Source: Apostichopus japonicus (taxonomy: Eukaryota > Echinodermata > Holothuroidea > Aspidochirotida > Stichopodidae). From it: DNA of 64,000 nt. A program made the position numbers and the translations under genes. The DNA lies in NCBI RefSeq assembly GCF_037975245.1, contig NC_092574.1, forward strand, positions 6,628,713 to 6,692,712, given 5' to 3'. Below the pieces are notes generated by a model that was given only the letters and a program-made list of their open reading frames with translations, did no database searches and had not been told where the DNA came from. This document shows, piece by piece, positions 20,161-31,570 of the stretch; positions within the stretch are counted from its first letter, which is position 1; each line of letters opens with the position of its first letter.

Positions 20161-23100
20161 TTTAGAACAGCTTGGAAAAATGTTAATCATGCAAATATTG
20201 GGAACTGTGGTCATACAAAGACTTGTACATACGATGGACTTCAAGTTTTTGCTATGATTTTGTGCAGGTACTAGTTCTGCGAGATTTTGATGTTCATAAG
20301 ATTCAGTGTACAAATCTTTCTAATGCAGAGTACAGATCGTGTACATGATAGAGAGTAATAACAGGTGATGGAATTTATTTCATCTATTTATTGTAATTTG
20401 CAGAATTATATGAAGGAATATGCGTATAATCTGTAAACGAGAGATAACAGGAAATTTACGCTTAAGATATAAATAAATAATTAAATGTAAATGAGAATTT
20501 ACTATGATCATCAGATATCGGCTGGTGCGGATGTTGAAGGCAAGCCACCCTTTCACCCCGCTAGTAAGCCCCTTTGGGATCAAACAGTAGTTTAGAAGCT
20601 CAATACAAAGAGAAAATTGTATTGTTAATAATATTTTGTTTGTATCATTTGTCAAGCTTTAGACTTAATTTATTGTTTTCTTGTTGTTGTTTGTTTGGTT
20701 TTGTTGCTATTAATGTTAGTATGTTATTTTACAGGTAAATATGTTAAGTAGAAGTAAAGTGGGTAAGGAGGTTTGAATGTAACATCCAGAGGTATAGTTG
20801 CTGCTTTCAGGATATCAAATAGGTGAAATGCATCTTTTCAGAGATAGTTGTTATCTGTGATACACAGATTACAAGGTTCCTGATGGTGGCACCTTCTTTT
20901 CAGGTTTTCATCGATGTCCAGGGATTAAAGATTTGGTTTGGTAACCAGATTTGGAACCAAATTATTTTTTTGATAATTACTGTCAACCAGAGTTAGCTGT
21001 TAAGTGTTTCTTGGAATGCACAAACGCCCTCAAAAAAGAAGCAAATTCCGTCAATTTTGTAGAGTTGCTGTAGACGACCAGGGTGAATAAGACAAAAATT
21101 AGAAAACACATCATACTCGCTGTTTATCTGTATATGGTTACAAATCTGACATTTGTTTATTGTGATCTAAAAATAGATACTAGTAGATGGTCTTTGAATT
21201 TTGCATCGATTTTAGTCAAGCATTGAATACTTCATTACTGATTATCCCATAAAAGTTGCAGTTTGTTAAGCTCCACTCTAGCTAAGTTCCATTTGAAGGG
21301 AGGAAAGGAAACTGTTAAGATATTTAAAAATTAGAAAGTATGTTAAGGTTTCTGAGCTACAAATGCTTTTGTTTTTTCTCTTCTACCCATCCTTCATCAA
21401 GAAAGCATTCCAATGTTGTCTTACCTCCACCCACCCCCCCCCCCCCGCTCCCCTTCCAAATAAATAAGCATGAAAGGTCATGTTACTTTCAAATTCAAGC
21501 TGAAGATTTAGGACAAATTCTGTCCTGTTTAGGAGCAGCATTTGTGTATAGAAACCACCTGATTGGATTTCATTCATTTCTGACGTATGTTTTGGTGGGA
21601 GTAAGTTATAGAGGAATAAGAAGAAGTCTTCAACTTTATAAACAATTCAACATTTATATGTTTTTGGGTGTTGGGAGCCATTTTGTTGCCTATAGCAACA
21701 AGCAATCATAGGTCTCTGTTTAAGCCGAAAGTATTACAGGTCCATTATTATTTTAAGTATTGGAAAAGTGTCAAATCGATTCACCTTTCGTTTCTTCTTT
21801 TTTTAAACACGCTTTACTTCCTTAGCCTAGCCATTCAATGTATCTGTTTGTATTTGGAAGGCAAGAGAAGAGAATTCCAAGGTAAAGTTTTGTTTTTTAT
21901 TGTGAAATTTAGTCAAAACAGCTGATATTTTTACATCATCTCGTAATTAATTGTCAACACTTGCGTTGTAGTGTAAAGAAGAATACTGTTTTTATAGGTC
22001 TATACAGAATCATTTCTGACCAGAAGCTTATAAAGCATAAGTGCTGTCAGGAGTAGCAGTGGCAAAAAGTCAATGATTAGAAATTGAGAAGAAAAATATT
22101 CAAAAGCCAACTCTGTGCTGGTCGTTCGGGATACAAACAAAAAAACACCCCAGATCTCATGAATCATTCTCCCTTACTTTCAGAGAGTAACAAAAGGGGT
22201 TCTCTTAGGTGCGTTTTAGAGAATTTTTTTTCCTGATTTTCGAAAGATCCAAGGATAGATAAAAACCAGGTAGAAGAATTGAACAGTGATAAGTTGAAAT
22301 TAACAAATAGAACAACAGTAAAGATTAATTAAGAAAAAACCCTTCTGGTTTCATTGTGTTCTCCATTTTCTCATGATATGAAATGTGTTTGTTGTAACTT
22401 TATGTGATAACAATCACTGTTTGTTGTCTTTTATAGTCATATCTGCTCATCTTCATTTTGAAAGGTGAGGAAAGAAACAAAAATGCCACTCTGGGTTTTC
22501 CATGGTTGACGTACCCCTTTTTTTAGAAGTGAATAGCTAACCCGTCTGGTGTTTGCATTTCTTGCAGTAGTAGTGTGTCATACAGCCTATTGAAGGTGTA
22601 ATTGTGTTCATGTGTCCAGGTATAACCGTCTAGCTTGTAAAGCCACGGTATGACTCTGGAAAGGTAGTGTGACCTATGAGTTTGGTCCATGTTGTGTGTA
22701 TGCTACTTAGCATCGTTGAAGAGGCTGAATGTCAAAACACTGCCCCTTTAAAGGAAGTGATGCCATCCCTTTAAAAAAAAAAGGAGAAGTTAATGTTGTT
22801 AAATTAAAGGCCTACCTCTAGGTCGTGATAACATAATTTTGGCATGATGAACCCTGAGCTTTGCGGGCGGCGGATGAGGGTTCGGTGAATCTAAAAGAGG
22901 GCGCTAGTGTGTCTATGTCACTGTTAAATTCATGGATATCAAATATTTTTAGTTGTTACCAATTTGTATCTGAAGAACCTTAAATGTAATGGTAGTGATC
23001 CTCCCATCCTCCACTAAATCCACCCCCCCCCCCCAATCCCTCCTTAGCCCTTCACCCACCACTCAAATGTACATATATTCACAAGTGACCTTATGATAAA

Positions 23101-23565
23101 GTGTGTGATTTCTGTCATTGTTTATAACCAATTGTCTGCTCTAAACTGTAATATTGGAAGGTTTTGCTCGGTTAAAACTCGGTGTAAAAGGTTTCTCTAC
23201 TTGTGGCAATGTTTTAACTTTGTAAAAATATATGGTATGTGTTTACACCGTTAGTTAAATTTGTAATTGTTGCATAAAATGGTGTCTTATTAACTAAATG
23301 ATTCCTGTACACTGCTAATATATACACAGTCGCATATTCAGCTAAGTGTTCAATGCCATTCGCAGTCAAGAGATTAAAGCTAGGAATTACTATTAAATAG
23401 TTGAGGGTTGATACATTGTTGAGGAGTAATGAATAAAGTCAATGATATCATATCTGTAGAATGCTCTGCTTTTTGTTGTTACTTTCAAAGAGTGGCAGAA
23501 GGGCCACTAAGTATGTCAGTATCCCCTGGATCACTAGAAATCTATGTGGTAGCAACTGAGGTAAA
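20161..23565. other. Intergenic, no feature recognised
   Basis: This is AT-rich sequence with C-runs at 21430-21450 and 23021-23035. The open frames are short and unconvincing. It may include distal 3' UTR of STIM. Confidence 0.4.
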
Positions 23566-23569
23566 ATCA

Positions 23570-23645
23570 AGGGGGTGGGGGGGGGGGGGTTGGGAGGGAG
23601 GGAGGGGGTTGGGAGGGAGAGGGGTTGGGAGGGAGAGGGGTTCAG
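23570..23645 (+). repeat. G-rich tract, possible G-quadruplex
   Basis: The tract contains many runs of three or more G separated by one to three bases, with the phrase GGGAGGGAGAGGGGTTGGGA repeated. The spacing fits intramolecular quadruplex folding. It is a simple-sequence tract and the frame through it is incidental. Confidence 0.7.
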
Positions 23646-23782
23646 TGGTGGTAAACTGTATGTTCATTCACTAGCATGTGTAACCATCCTATACTGTGTT
23701 GCATCATTACCTTGCCTCTGTAGGTTATCCACCAAGTTTATTTAACAGTAAGTGAAAGACTATTCTGAGAAAAAAAAAACAG

Positions 23783-24085
23783 AAATTCTACCATCATTAG
23801 TGTATGTGGTAAAGACAACTGTTGTGAACAACCAAGTGAACCAGCCCTCTCTCCTTACCACACCTTGCCCTAATAATCCCACCTTCCACAGCCAGGAGAC
23901 ACAACCTCTACCATCATCATAGGTCTATTTGATATAGATAACTGTTGTAAACAACCAACCCTCCCTCATTAGCTCACCCTACTCACCCCACTCTACCCAG
24001 CCCAGCCTCCACAGCCAGGAGACACAAACTCTACTATCATCATTGGGTCTATGTGATAAACATTACTGTTGTGAACAACTTCACG
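23783..24085. repeat. Tandem repeat, about 125 bp, 2.4 copies
   Basis: Each copy holds CTACCATCATCAT or a variant, a short spacer, ACTGTTGTGAACAAC, a C-rich stretch, and CACAGCCAGGAGACACAA. Copies start near 23788, 23909 and 24030, and the last is incomplete. Confidence 0.75.
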
Positions 24086-25510
24086 AAGTAGCGAAGAAAA
24101 TCTTATTCCATTTGGGAGATATCACATATTTAATGTTTCTAAACGTACAGTGCTGAAGACTTGAGCAAGTCTAAATATGACGTCATCAAGCCACACGCGC
24201 TGCATTTTTCTTTTGTGTTGTAGTAATTCTTCATTTATTATGATTATTTTTTTGTAATGTCGATACGGTTTGCAGATGTTGGAAATAAAAAATATTGAAG
24301 TTTTTAAAATGACAAACGATAGCATTGGTTTCAATGTCAACAATGTTAACATTTTTTATCAGAAATATGGAAAGAAAAAACTCACAGATTGGCAACGCGA
24401 GTTTTGAACAAGTATATCTCCCTCATGGATCAAGATGTTTCTTAGCTGTTCAGCGGAGTTTTTCATCAACAAAAGTATTATTTTGTAAGCTAAAAGATGA
24501 TATTTAGGGGTTTTTTTTATCTCCTACAAGAAACAATAGATCAGTAACAATGTAGTTAACAATAGACAGAGGGCTTTGGTATTGTTCTCTTTTGTTGTCC
24601 CAATACAATGGTTGCTGCTATGATGCAGTTTGCTTTCATTTTACTTATTTTCTGATATTAATGGCAAGTGGTAAAGTGTATGTGAATATGTCATATATAA
24701 AAGTGATAAATACAAAAGTGGGTTGAAAGAAGCAATTCTGATTTTTGCGTCTTTTTTCAATATATATATTTTTTGCCATGTCAGTTTCTGATTTTTTCTT
24801 CTTAACCACAGGTAAGATAATTTTGAATCTTTGAGAAGGGAGAAGTGTAATATCACAACCCTCCCTCCTTCCTCCCCCCCCCCCCCGCAGTCCGGATCCG
24901 TGTCTGCCCGGTTTGCGTAAATTATACCGTTTCTAATACCGCGGTATCGGTATATTGCTGCTCTAATTCCAATCAATACAAGACTTAACCGGAACAGATG
25001 TGCCGTCCTGCCTTGAAAGAATATCACATTGATTTAAATATACATATTAACAGCTTTTAAATGATTAAAATATTCTAATGATCTCTAAAAAAATTGCCGC
25101 TTCCTAATAATTCTCCCAAATATAATGTCTGTAAAGTGAAAGAGAAGACGACGAAAAAAACTTTATTTGATATTTCCCTGGTGACGTATGGAGGGAGGGA
25201 ATCCGATCCAATAAATTGTACCCAATCAAACTTTCCAGGTTTGCTTACACAAATCAAGGAGCCAATATATATTTGTTTAAAATACTCGTATAACGTACAT
25301 CAAATTAGTACAAGGTAACATTTCTTGCAATATTATACATTTTCGAAAGATGTCCTTTGCATAACCGCTTTTCGTTTGGTCCTGATGTTGTTTGCATCAA
25401 AATACTGATTCAAGTTACATTTCAGAGGTGTCAGGGGCTTAGCGTGCGCACTGTGTTATAAATGGAGATGCCGTGGGCAGGGTGGGTAGGGAGGGGATAT
25501 GTGCAATGTA
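24086..25510. other. Intergenic, no feature recognised
   Basis: There is a C-run at 24874-24888 and AT-rich sequence. No gene or bounded element is seen. Confidence 0.4.
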
Positions 25511-25930
25511 TTCATTAATTCAATTTTATTTCAATAAAAGGATACAAAGAGATGGGATTAACCTAAGAGGAGAACATCAATATAGACAGACGTATGAAAC
25601 AGGGGGAGGGGTAGGGAGGATGGGTCAGAAACGTTAGGAATCCTTAAATAACAAAAGAGCTTTCTAAACCAACTTTTAAAGTTAACAATGGTATGTAAAG
25701 ACTTGTGAAGGTCGCGCAATGAGTTCAGATCTCAGGACCTTAGAAATAGATAGGCCTACAAATGCTGAGTGGAATTCAAACGATTTGCACGAATGCTGAG
25801 AGATTTGCTGAACCTAATGTAGTGCGCTTGTGTACGAAAGGCAGATTGAAAACAAGAGAGGTGGAAACACATAGGTGTTAGAGCCCTATTGCTAAATTGA
25901 ACCGTGGAGGTAAAACATACCTCCATGATT
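25511..25930 (-). mobile_element. Degenerate non-LTR retrotransposon 3' end
   Basis: The minus strand ends in AATAAAATTGAATTAATGAA, like the 3' end of the LINE at 39066. Upstream, frames such as NLPFVHKRTTLGSANLS followed by IPLSI loosely fit the reverse-transcriptase C-terminus but are full of breaks. I regard it as an old relic, and the assignment is tentative. Confidence 0.45.
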
Positions 25931-26130
25931 GAACATTAATGTTGCAGTTTGATGACTATCGATGTCTTATATGTGGAGGGTATCGAGTTTACGAAAAGAG
26001 GATTACTCTGAGAAAGAGAGGAACACCTTATGACGTAACACACTGTGCTGTGCTGTGCCTGGAGTGTCTGCAGTCGCACGGATGGTTGTTGGCCCATACA
26101 GAATTACAGTAAGGTATGTATAAGCTATAG

Positions 26131-26626
26131 TAGGGTTTCCCTAACTTTACCCCCCCCCCCCGAACCCCATGTGGGTATCAGAGTTGTCCACGAACCCCCC
26201 ATCTTTTCGAGACACGATCTGAGTCATTATTATACTATAATACGCATAACAGTGTTTCGTAAAAGATCAAGTTCATAGTGTAACATTGTGAAGAAAAAAA
26301 AACAAGTGATGAACAAATATTTATTATATATACTGCCATGCGTACGTACACCAGCTTCACCAAAGTCATGCGGCTTGTGGATGTTTCATAATTCAGTTAT
26401 TTATCACATGGACGGTACGGTACTACTATGGCAACATATGCGTGTGGAACGCGAAAAGAGTTTGTCGATATAGGTACGACATTTGTACATTACTAAATTA
26501 TATGATATATCAGATTTTAGTTCAACAAAAAGTACTCTAGTTTTGACTTTCAGAAACGTCTCACGAACCCCTGGGATGGACTCCACACCCCCTGGGGGTT
26601 CATGCACCCCTGTTAGGGAACCCCTG
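26131..26626. mobile_element. hAT-like non-autonomous element
   Basis: The left end reads TAGGGTTTCCCTAAC and the right end, reversed, CAGGGGTTCCCTAAC, a typical hAT terminal sequence. The element is flanked by a perfect 8-bp direct repeat, AGCTATAG (26123-26130 and 26627-26634). Both ends run into C/G-rich subterminal tracts. There is no transposase frame in 496 bp. Confidence 0.9.
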
Positions 26627-27603
26627 AGCTATAGGATAAAGGTGTTATAAATAGAATGGAGAATTATTTTTTGGTGGGTTAATACTCAGACGGTTGAGAG
26701 CACCGACTCCTTTAGGAACGTTAAAATCAATGTGGAGCTGCAAAGTGAATTTTTCATTAACATAAACACACCTAGGAATTTTGGGCAACATGGGAAAATA
26801 CTAGTGACGTGGTTGTTATAAATATAAAGTCCCTCGTAGCTTGATGGGATGGACATGTTTCAAGGAGAGACATCACAGAACAGGTCTTTTTGAAAACAAT
26901 CTGCATTCCCCCCCCCCCCCCCCTTCAAAAGTAGCAGTAATTATTGCTAATGGGACGGGCCCGGAAGAGTAAAAGGTTGGTGTCGTCAACATATAAGGAA
27001 TGAAAGGATTAAATATGAGTGAAAGGGGGCGGGGGGAGGTGGAATTACGAGAAAAAATGATCCTCTATTTGATGGTCCGATTATTGACCGAATACTATAT
27101 TTGCATGAAGTAATTAAGACACAATTAAATATCGTATATAATTTTTAATATTTTTAAGATATTTTCTTTCTTTTCTAGTTTTATTTGAAATTTTGAAATT
27201 TTCATGGAGTTTTTTTTTCTCAATTGTTGATACTTTTATTTTTTGCTTCAAATTAACGAGATAAATAGAGAAGGGCGCGCCTAGAATCGGGACTTGGGTA
27301 CAAGGAAAGTTATATTCAAAGCCTCAAGTCGTTAAAGGATTTAACGCCCTAATGCAGTTACACTGTGATATCATAACAGACCGTAAATATCCATCCAGAA
27401 TATTTAAAGCAAAAAAAAACCTTCTTTCTTTGTGATTACATTTTCTTAACCTGTCTGTATATATTATATATATTTATATATATAATATTTTTTCCTATAA
27501 ACTCGTATTTCGTCATCTCTTTGTTGCTCTTTGGTAAACAAAAGGCTTTCAGTCACAACACTGAGACGCCTGAATATATGGAACGCCAAAAGCGCAACGC
27601 ATT

Positions 27604-28020
27604 TCGTTGCCTCGATCGATTTCGCCTCCTTCTATTTCGTTGCCTCCTTTTATTTCGTTGCCTCCTTTTATTTCGTTTCCTCCTTCTATTTCGTTGCTTC
27701 GTTCTATTTTGCTGTCTCCTTCTATTTCGTTGCCTTCTTCTATTTCGTTGCCTCCATTGATTTCGTTGCCTCCATTGATTTCGTTGCCTCCTTCTATTTT
27801 GCTGCCTCCTTCTATTTCGTTGCCTTCTTCTATTTCGTTGCCTCCATTGATTTCGTTGCCTCCTTCTATTTCGTTGCCTTCTGCTATTTCGTTGCCTCCT
27901 TTTATTTCGTTGCCTCCATTGATTTCGTTGCCTCCTTCTATTTTGCTGCCTCCACCTATTTCGTTGCCTCGTTCTACATCGTTGTCTCGTTCGATTTCGT
28001 TGCCTCGATTGAATTCGCCT
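27604..28020. repeat. 18-bp minisatellite, left foldback arm
   Basis: Units alternate between TTCGTTGCCTCC and a second half such as TTCTAT, ATTGAT or TTTTAT. The 18-bp length keeps all frames open, which explains the serine/proline/phenylalanine-rich and the arginine/glutamine-rich frames on the two strands. Confidence 0.9.
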
Positions 28021-28216
28021 GGTTATGTTAATTAGGTATTGCAGGCATGCATTGGTGGGCGGAGCTTTTTTCTCCTTCGGTCGCGACCGGCCGGTTAACG
28101 CGAACGTTACCTGGTCGATCACAGTGCCTAGCACGTACTGAGCAGCCTAGCACCTGTTTGAACGTAGCAGCCACTAAGAGCAGCCACTATAGTGTATACA
28201 TCAACGTTACACGCCG

Positions 28217-28610
28217 CATGTCCGGTTAGCACCACATTAAACTAAAAAGGTTCCTCTTTCACGTGGTATACCTCTACTATCGGTAACAAAAATGATTTCT
28301 TGACCAAAAGTGGCCTTAAAGTTTTAACCCCGATACGGACATCTCTAAACGCGCTGTATATACATAATGTGTAATGATCAGAAAAATGTAGGCTCCATAA
28401 CTAAGGTTAATCGATTTTGAAAAAAAAAAAATTAAACAGTTTTCTGATCATTACACATTACGTATATACAGCGCGTTTAAAGATGTTTGTATCGGGGTTA
28501 AAACTTTGAGGCCACTTTTGGTCAAGAATTCATTTTTTATTACCGATAGTAGAGATATACCACGTAAAAGATGAACCTGTCTACTTAAATGTGGTGCTAA
28601 CCGGACATCT
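28217..28610. repeat. Nested hairpin inside the foldback element
   Basis: Arms of about 170 bp (28217-28384 and 28443-28610) are inverted copies ending in TGTCCGGTTAGCACCACA. They enclose a roughly 58-bp spacer with an A-run. Diverged direct copies of the right half (GGCTCCATAACTNAA, CGATTTTGAA, GGCCACTTTTGGT) follow at about 28613-28790 and partly to 28860. Confidence 0.85.
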
Positions 28611-29599
28611 CAATAGGCTCCATAACTCAACTTAATCGATTTTGAAGAATAAAAAAATTAATCAATATTTTAAAACTTTTAGGCCACTTTTGGTAAAAAA
28701 AATCGGCTTTGTTACCAATAGTAGGTATAACACGTGAAATAAGAAATTTTATTCTTTGATGTGATGCTAACCGAACCTCCTAACTAGGTCGATAACTCAA
28801 ATTAATGGATTTTGAAATAATAATACGTTTGGATCATAACACATTACCGCGCGTTTCGAGCTAATTTTCCCATTTGCATCCCACTCCTGTTAGGATCGAA
28901 CGATTTGTAGCCATCGAATTTCAATAAATCAAAGTGTTACTGGCTGTTTTTTCATACCACGTGTAAGAGGAATAACTTAACATCGTCATTGTACCTCTCT
29001 TGACTGTTGCATATTCTCATAAATTAATTGTCTAGACATTTGAAAAAAAATATGAAAAAATGGTATAAAAATTGTCGCAATTTACGCCTTTCTCCACAAG
29101 ATTTGGTAGGATCACAAGTTTCAGTTCAATATGGATGCAGAAATCGTCCACCATTTGAATTCCAAAATTATAACACATGAAAGAGCAACATCTTCTCTCT
29201 CATATGGTGCAATTATTGGCATTTTACAGTATTCATAGCGTTAATTATTATCGCTTTAAAACAGGTACGAAAAAGTAACAGTCTTGTTATTGTCCGCTAA
29301 TGTAGGCTGCCCTTAGTGGCTGCTGGGGATCCACTTTTCCGCCACATCGTACCCAGCGCTCGTCACAGTGTACAAACATCAGTGGCCAACGGCGTGTAAC
29401 GTTGATGTATACACTATTGGCTGCTGTTAGTGGCTGCTGTTAGTGTCTGCTACGTTCAAACAGGTGCTAGGCATGCTCAGTACGTGTTAGGCACTGTGAT
29501 CGACCAGGTAACGTTCGCGTTAACCGGCCCGTCGCGACCGAAGGAGAAAAAAAGCTCCGCCCACCAATGCATGCCTGCAATACCTAATTAACATAACCA

Positions 29600-29850
29600 G
29601 GCGAATTCAATCGAGGCAACGAAATCGAACGAGGCAACGATGTAGAACGAGGCAACGAAATAGGTGGAGGCAGCAAAATAGAAGGAGGCAACGAAATCAA
29701 TGGAGGCAACGAAATAGAAGAAGGCAACGAAATAGAAGGAGGCAGCAAAATAGAACGAAGCAACGAAATAGAAGGAGGAAACGAAATAAAAGGAGGCAAC
29801 GAAATAAAAGGAGGCAACGAAATAGAAGGAGGCGAAATCGATCGAGGCAA
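29600..29850. repeat. 18-bp minisatellite, right foldback arm
   Basis: This is the inverted counterpart of 27604-28020 with fewer units, so the arms have diverged in copy number. Unit phrase: GGAGGCAACGAAATAGAA. Confidence 0.9.
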
Positions 29851-29886
29851 CGAAATGCGTTGCGCTTTTGGCGTTCCATATGAATA

Positions 29887-31005
29887 AGCAATCAAGCGTG
29901 CATTTATAACAGAAACAACCCTGTCGGAAAATACTCTCTTTTTTTAGAGTTATTGACCGTTCAAAGTATCCTCATTTGTCTGTAACTGACAGTGTTTAAA
30001 CACTTGAAACTGTTTCGTATATACATGCTGTTAAGTCTATACTGCAGGGTGTATAGGGGGAAAGAAATGTTAGAGTCAGGCGGAAGAACGGCGATTGTTT
30101 CATTTATGAAATAATAAGTCAAATAGTTTTGTTAAGAATTTGGAGAACAATTTTCTAAATGGATTCGATTAGTGGGCCTCGCAGATATAATACACTGTAA
30201 TCCCGCGACACTTATATACCTTCCGGAATCTGGAGGGTCCTTGTTGGGTAAGTAGTAACATTTGCTTTCCATTTCATTTAGGTCTTTCATTTCTAAAGTT
30301 TAATTTGTAATACACATGGATTATATCGTGAACTTTTTGTTATAGATCTTATAAAATTCATTAAACTTGTGCTATTTTTCCGTTGCTTGTACACGTAGGC
30401 TTTGACATGACATTGGAAAGTAGACGAAGCACCTGGAATTCCAGGTCTTTTTTTTTTTAAATGTTAAATGTGCACATGGAACGACGGTTATACGTGGGAG
30501 TGCCGGGGTGGAGGGGGGGGTGGGGATGAGTGGTTCAGTTTGAGAGCGAACTTAATACACTTATAGCCCTTTCAATATAATTCAGCATGGATTATACAAT
30601 ATGCAGTATTAAAGGATGCAAGTTTTTTTTTTCGAGGAATAAACTCATATCATTTATATATTGCGCCCCGTAGTGAAATCGTGTTTACTGAATAGGCATG
30701 TGTTTCAGCCGAAATTCATGTTACAAGATGCTATAACATATTTTGTGAGAGTTTGATAACCGTGAGGGAGAAATCATGGAGTATATATGCCTGAGATACG
30801 TTGCTTTATTTCTCTGAAAAATTACAACAACGTAGGAAGTATCAAAAGGTTCCGCATATTATTGGTTATTGCCGAAATTTTGAAAATATGATATGATTTT
30901 TTTCTCGCGAAAAATTGAAAAGAAAACAAAGAGACATCTCAAACGAAAGTTGCTGTCTTGCAGTGCAACGAGTAATGTAGAAATATGTTAAGACTGTATT
31001 TGTCA
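29887..31005. other. Intergenic, no feature recognised
   Basis: Only a G-run (30505-30525) and poly-T/poly-A stretches are visible. Confidence 0.4.
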
Positions 31006-31009
31006 ATTA

Positions 31010-31570
31010 AATAATTATTTAAACATTTAATTATTATTTCAACATTTCTAAAGCGCACATATATATGTAAAAACCTAAGCTATGGCGCTGTACAAACTTA
31101 AAAGAGTAAAGGTATAAAACTTAACGAAAAATAAGAAACCATGTTAATCACAAGAAAGAGGTAAAAATCTTAAAAACGAATAACCCTAAAAGACTAAACA
31201 AATCCAATAACGATGGAGAAAATGAAGTCAGTATAATCCATGCCACAAAATCAGAAAATAGGATAAAACAAAAGTAAGAGATAAATACAAAAAGAATGAG
31301 ATAATAAGTAAAACTAGATTAATTATATACACGTGTGAAAATGAAAGTCTTAAGACTGGATTTAAATGAACTTACAGTACTTGAATTGCGAATAGAAAAT
31401 GGGAATGCATTCCACAATTTGGGGGCACAGACACAAAAAGATCGGTCACCAAGGGACTTGCAGCGAGTGCGGGGGGTAGTTAAAATCAAACTGTCATGAG
31501 ATCGTAAAAAATAATTAAACCGAGATCTTACTTTTATAGGATGGCTATGAATTTTTCGTCAGAGAAGCAT
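31010..31570 (-). mobile_element. L2-like LINE 3' end
   Basis: The minus strand encodes RCKSLGDRSFCVCAPKLWNA and then FPFSIRNSSTVSSFKSSLKT, the standard end of an L2/CR1 reverse transcriptase. A 3' UTR with TGTACAGCGCCATAGC and GCGCTTTAGAAATG ends in an AT-rich ATTATT tail near 31010. It is 5'-truncated. Confidence 0.85.

Larger units (their letters stand above)
27577..29880. mobile_element. Foldback (TU-like) transposon with repeat-filled arms
   Basis: There are two long inverted arms (27577-28216 and 29390-29880), each beginning TATGGAACGCCAAAAGCG. The outer part of each arm is an array of 18-bp units such as TTCGTTGCCTCCTTCTAT, about 23 units on the left and about 14 on the right. The inner part is unique sequence including GGGCGGAGC and GTTAACGCGAACGTTACC. 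A direct repeat TGAATA flanks the element. The 1.17-kb centre has no transposase frame. The design matches foldback elements of Drosophila and the TU elements of sea urchin. Arms lacking stop codons create frames of 60-190 residues that are not genes. Confidence 0.9.

Noticed and set aside
27531-28134. Serine/proline-, phenylalanine- and arginine/glutamine-rich proteins
   Set aside because: These are translations of an 18-bp repeat in a foldback arm, seen again on the opposite strand in the other arm. There is no start context or homology.
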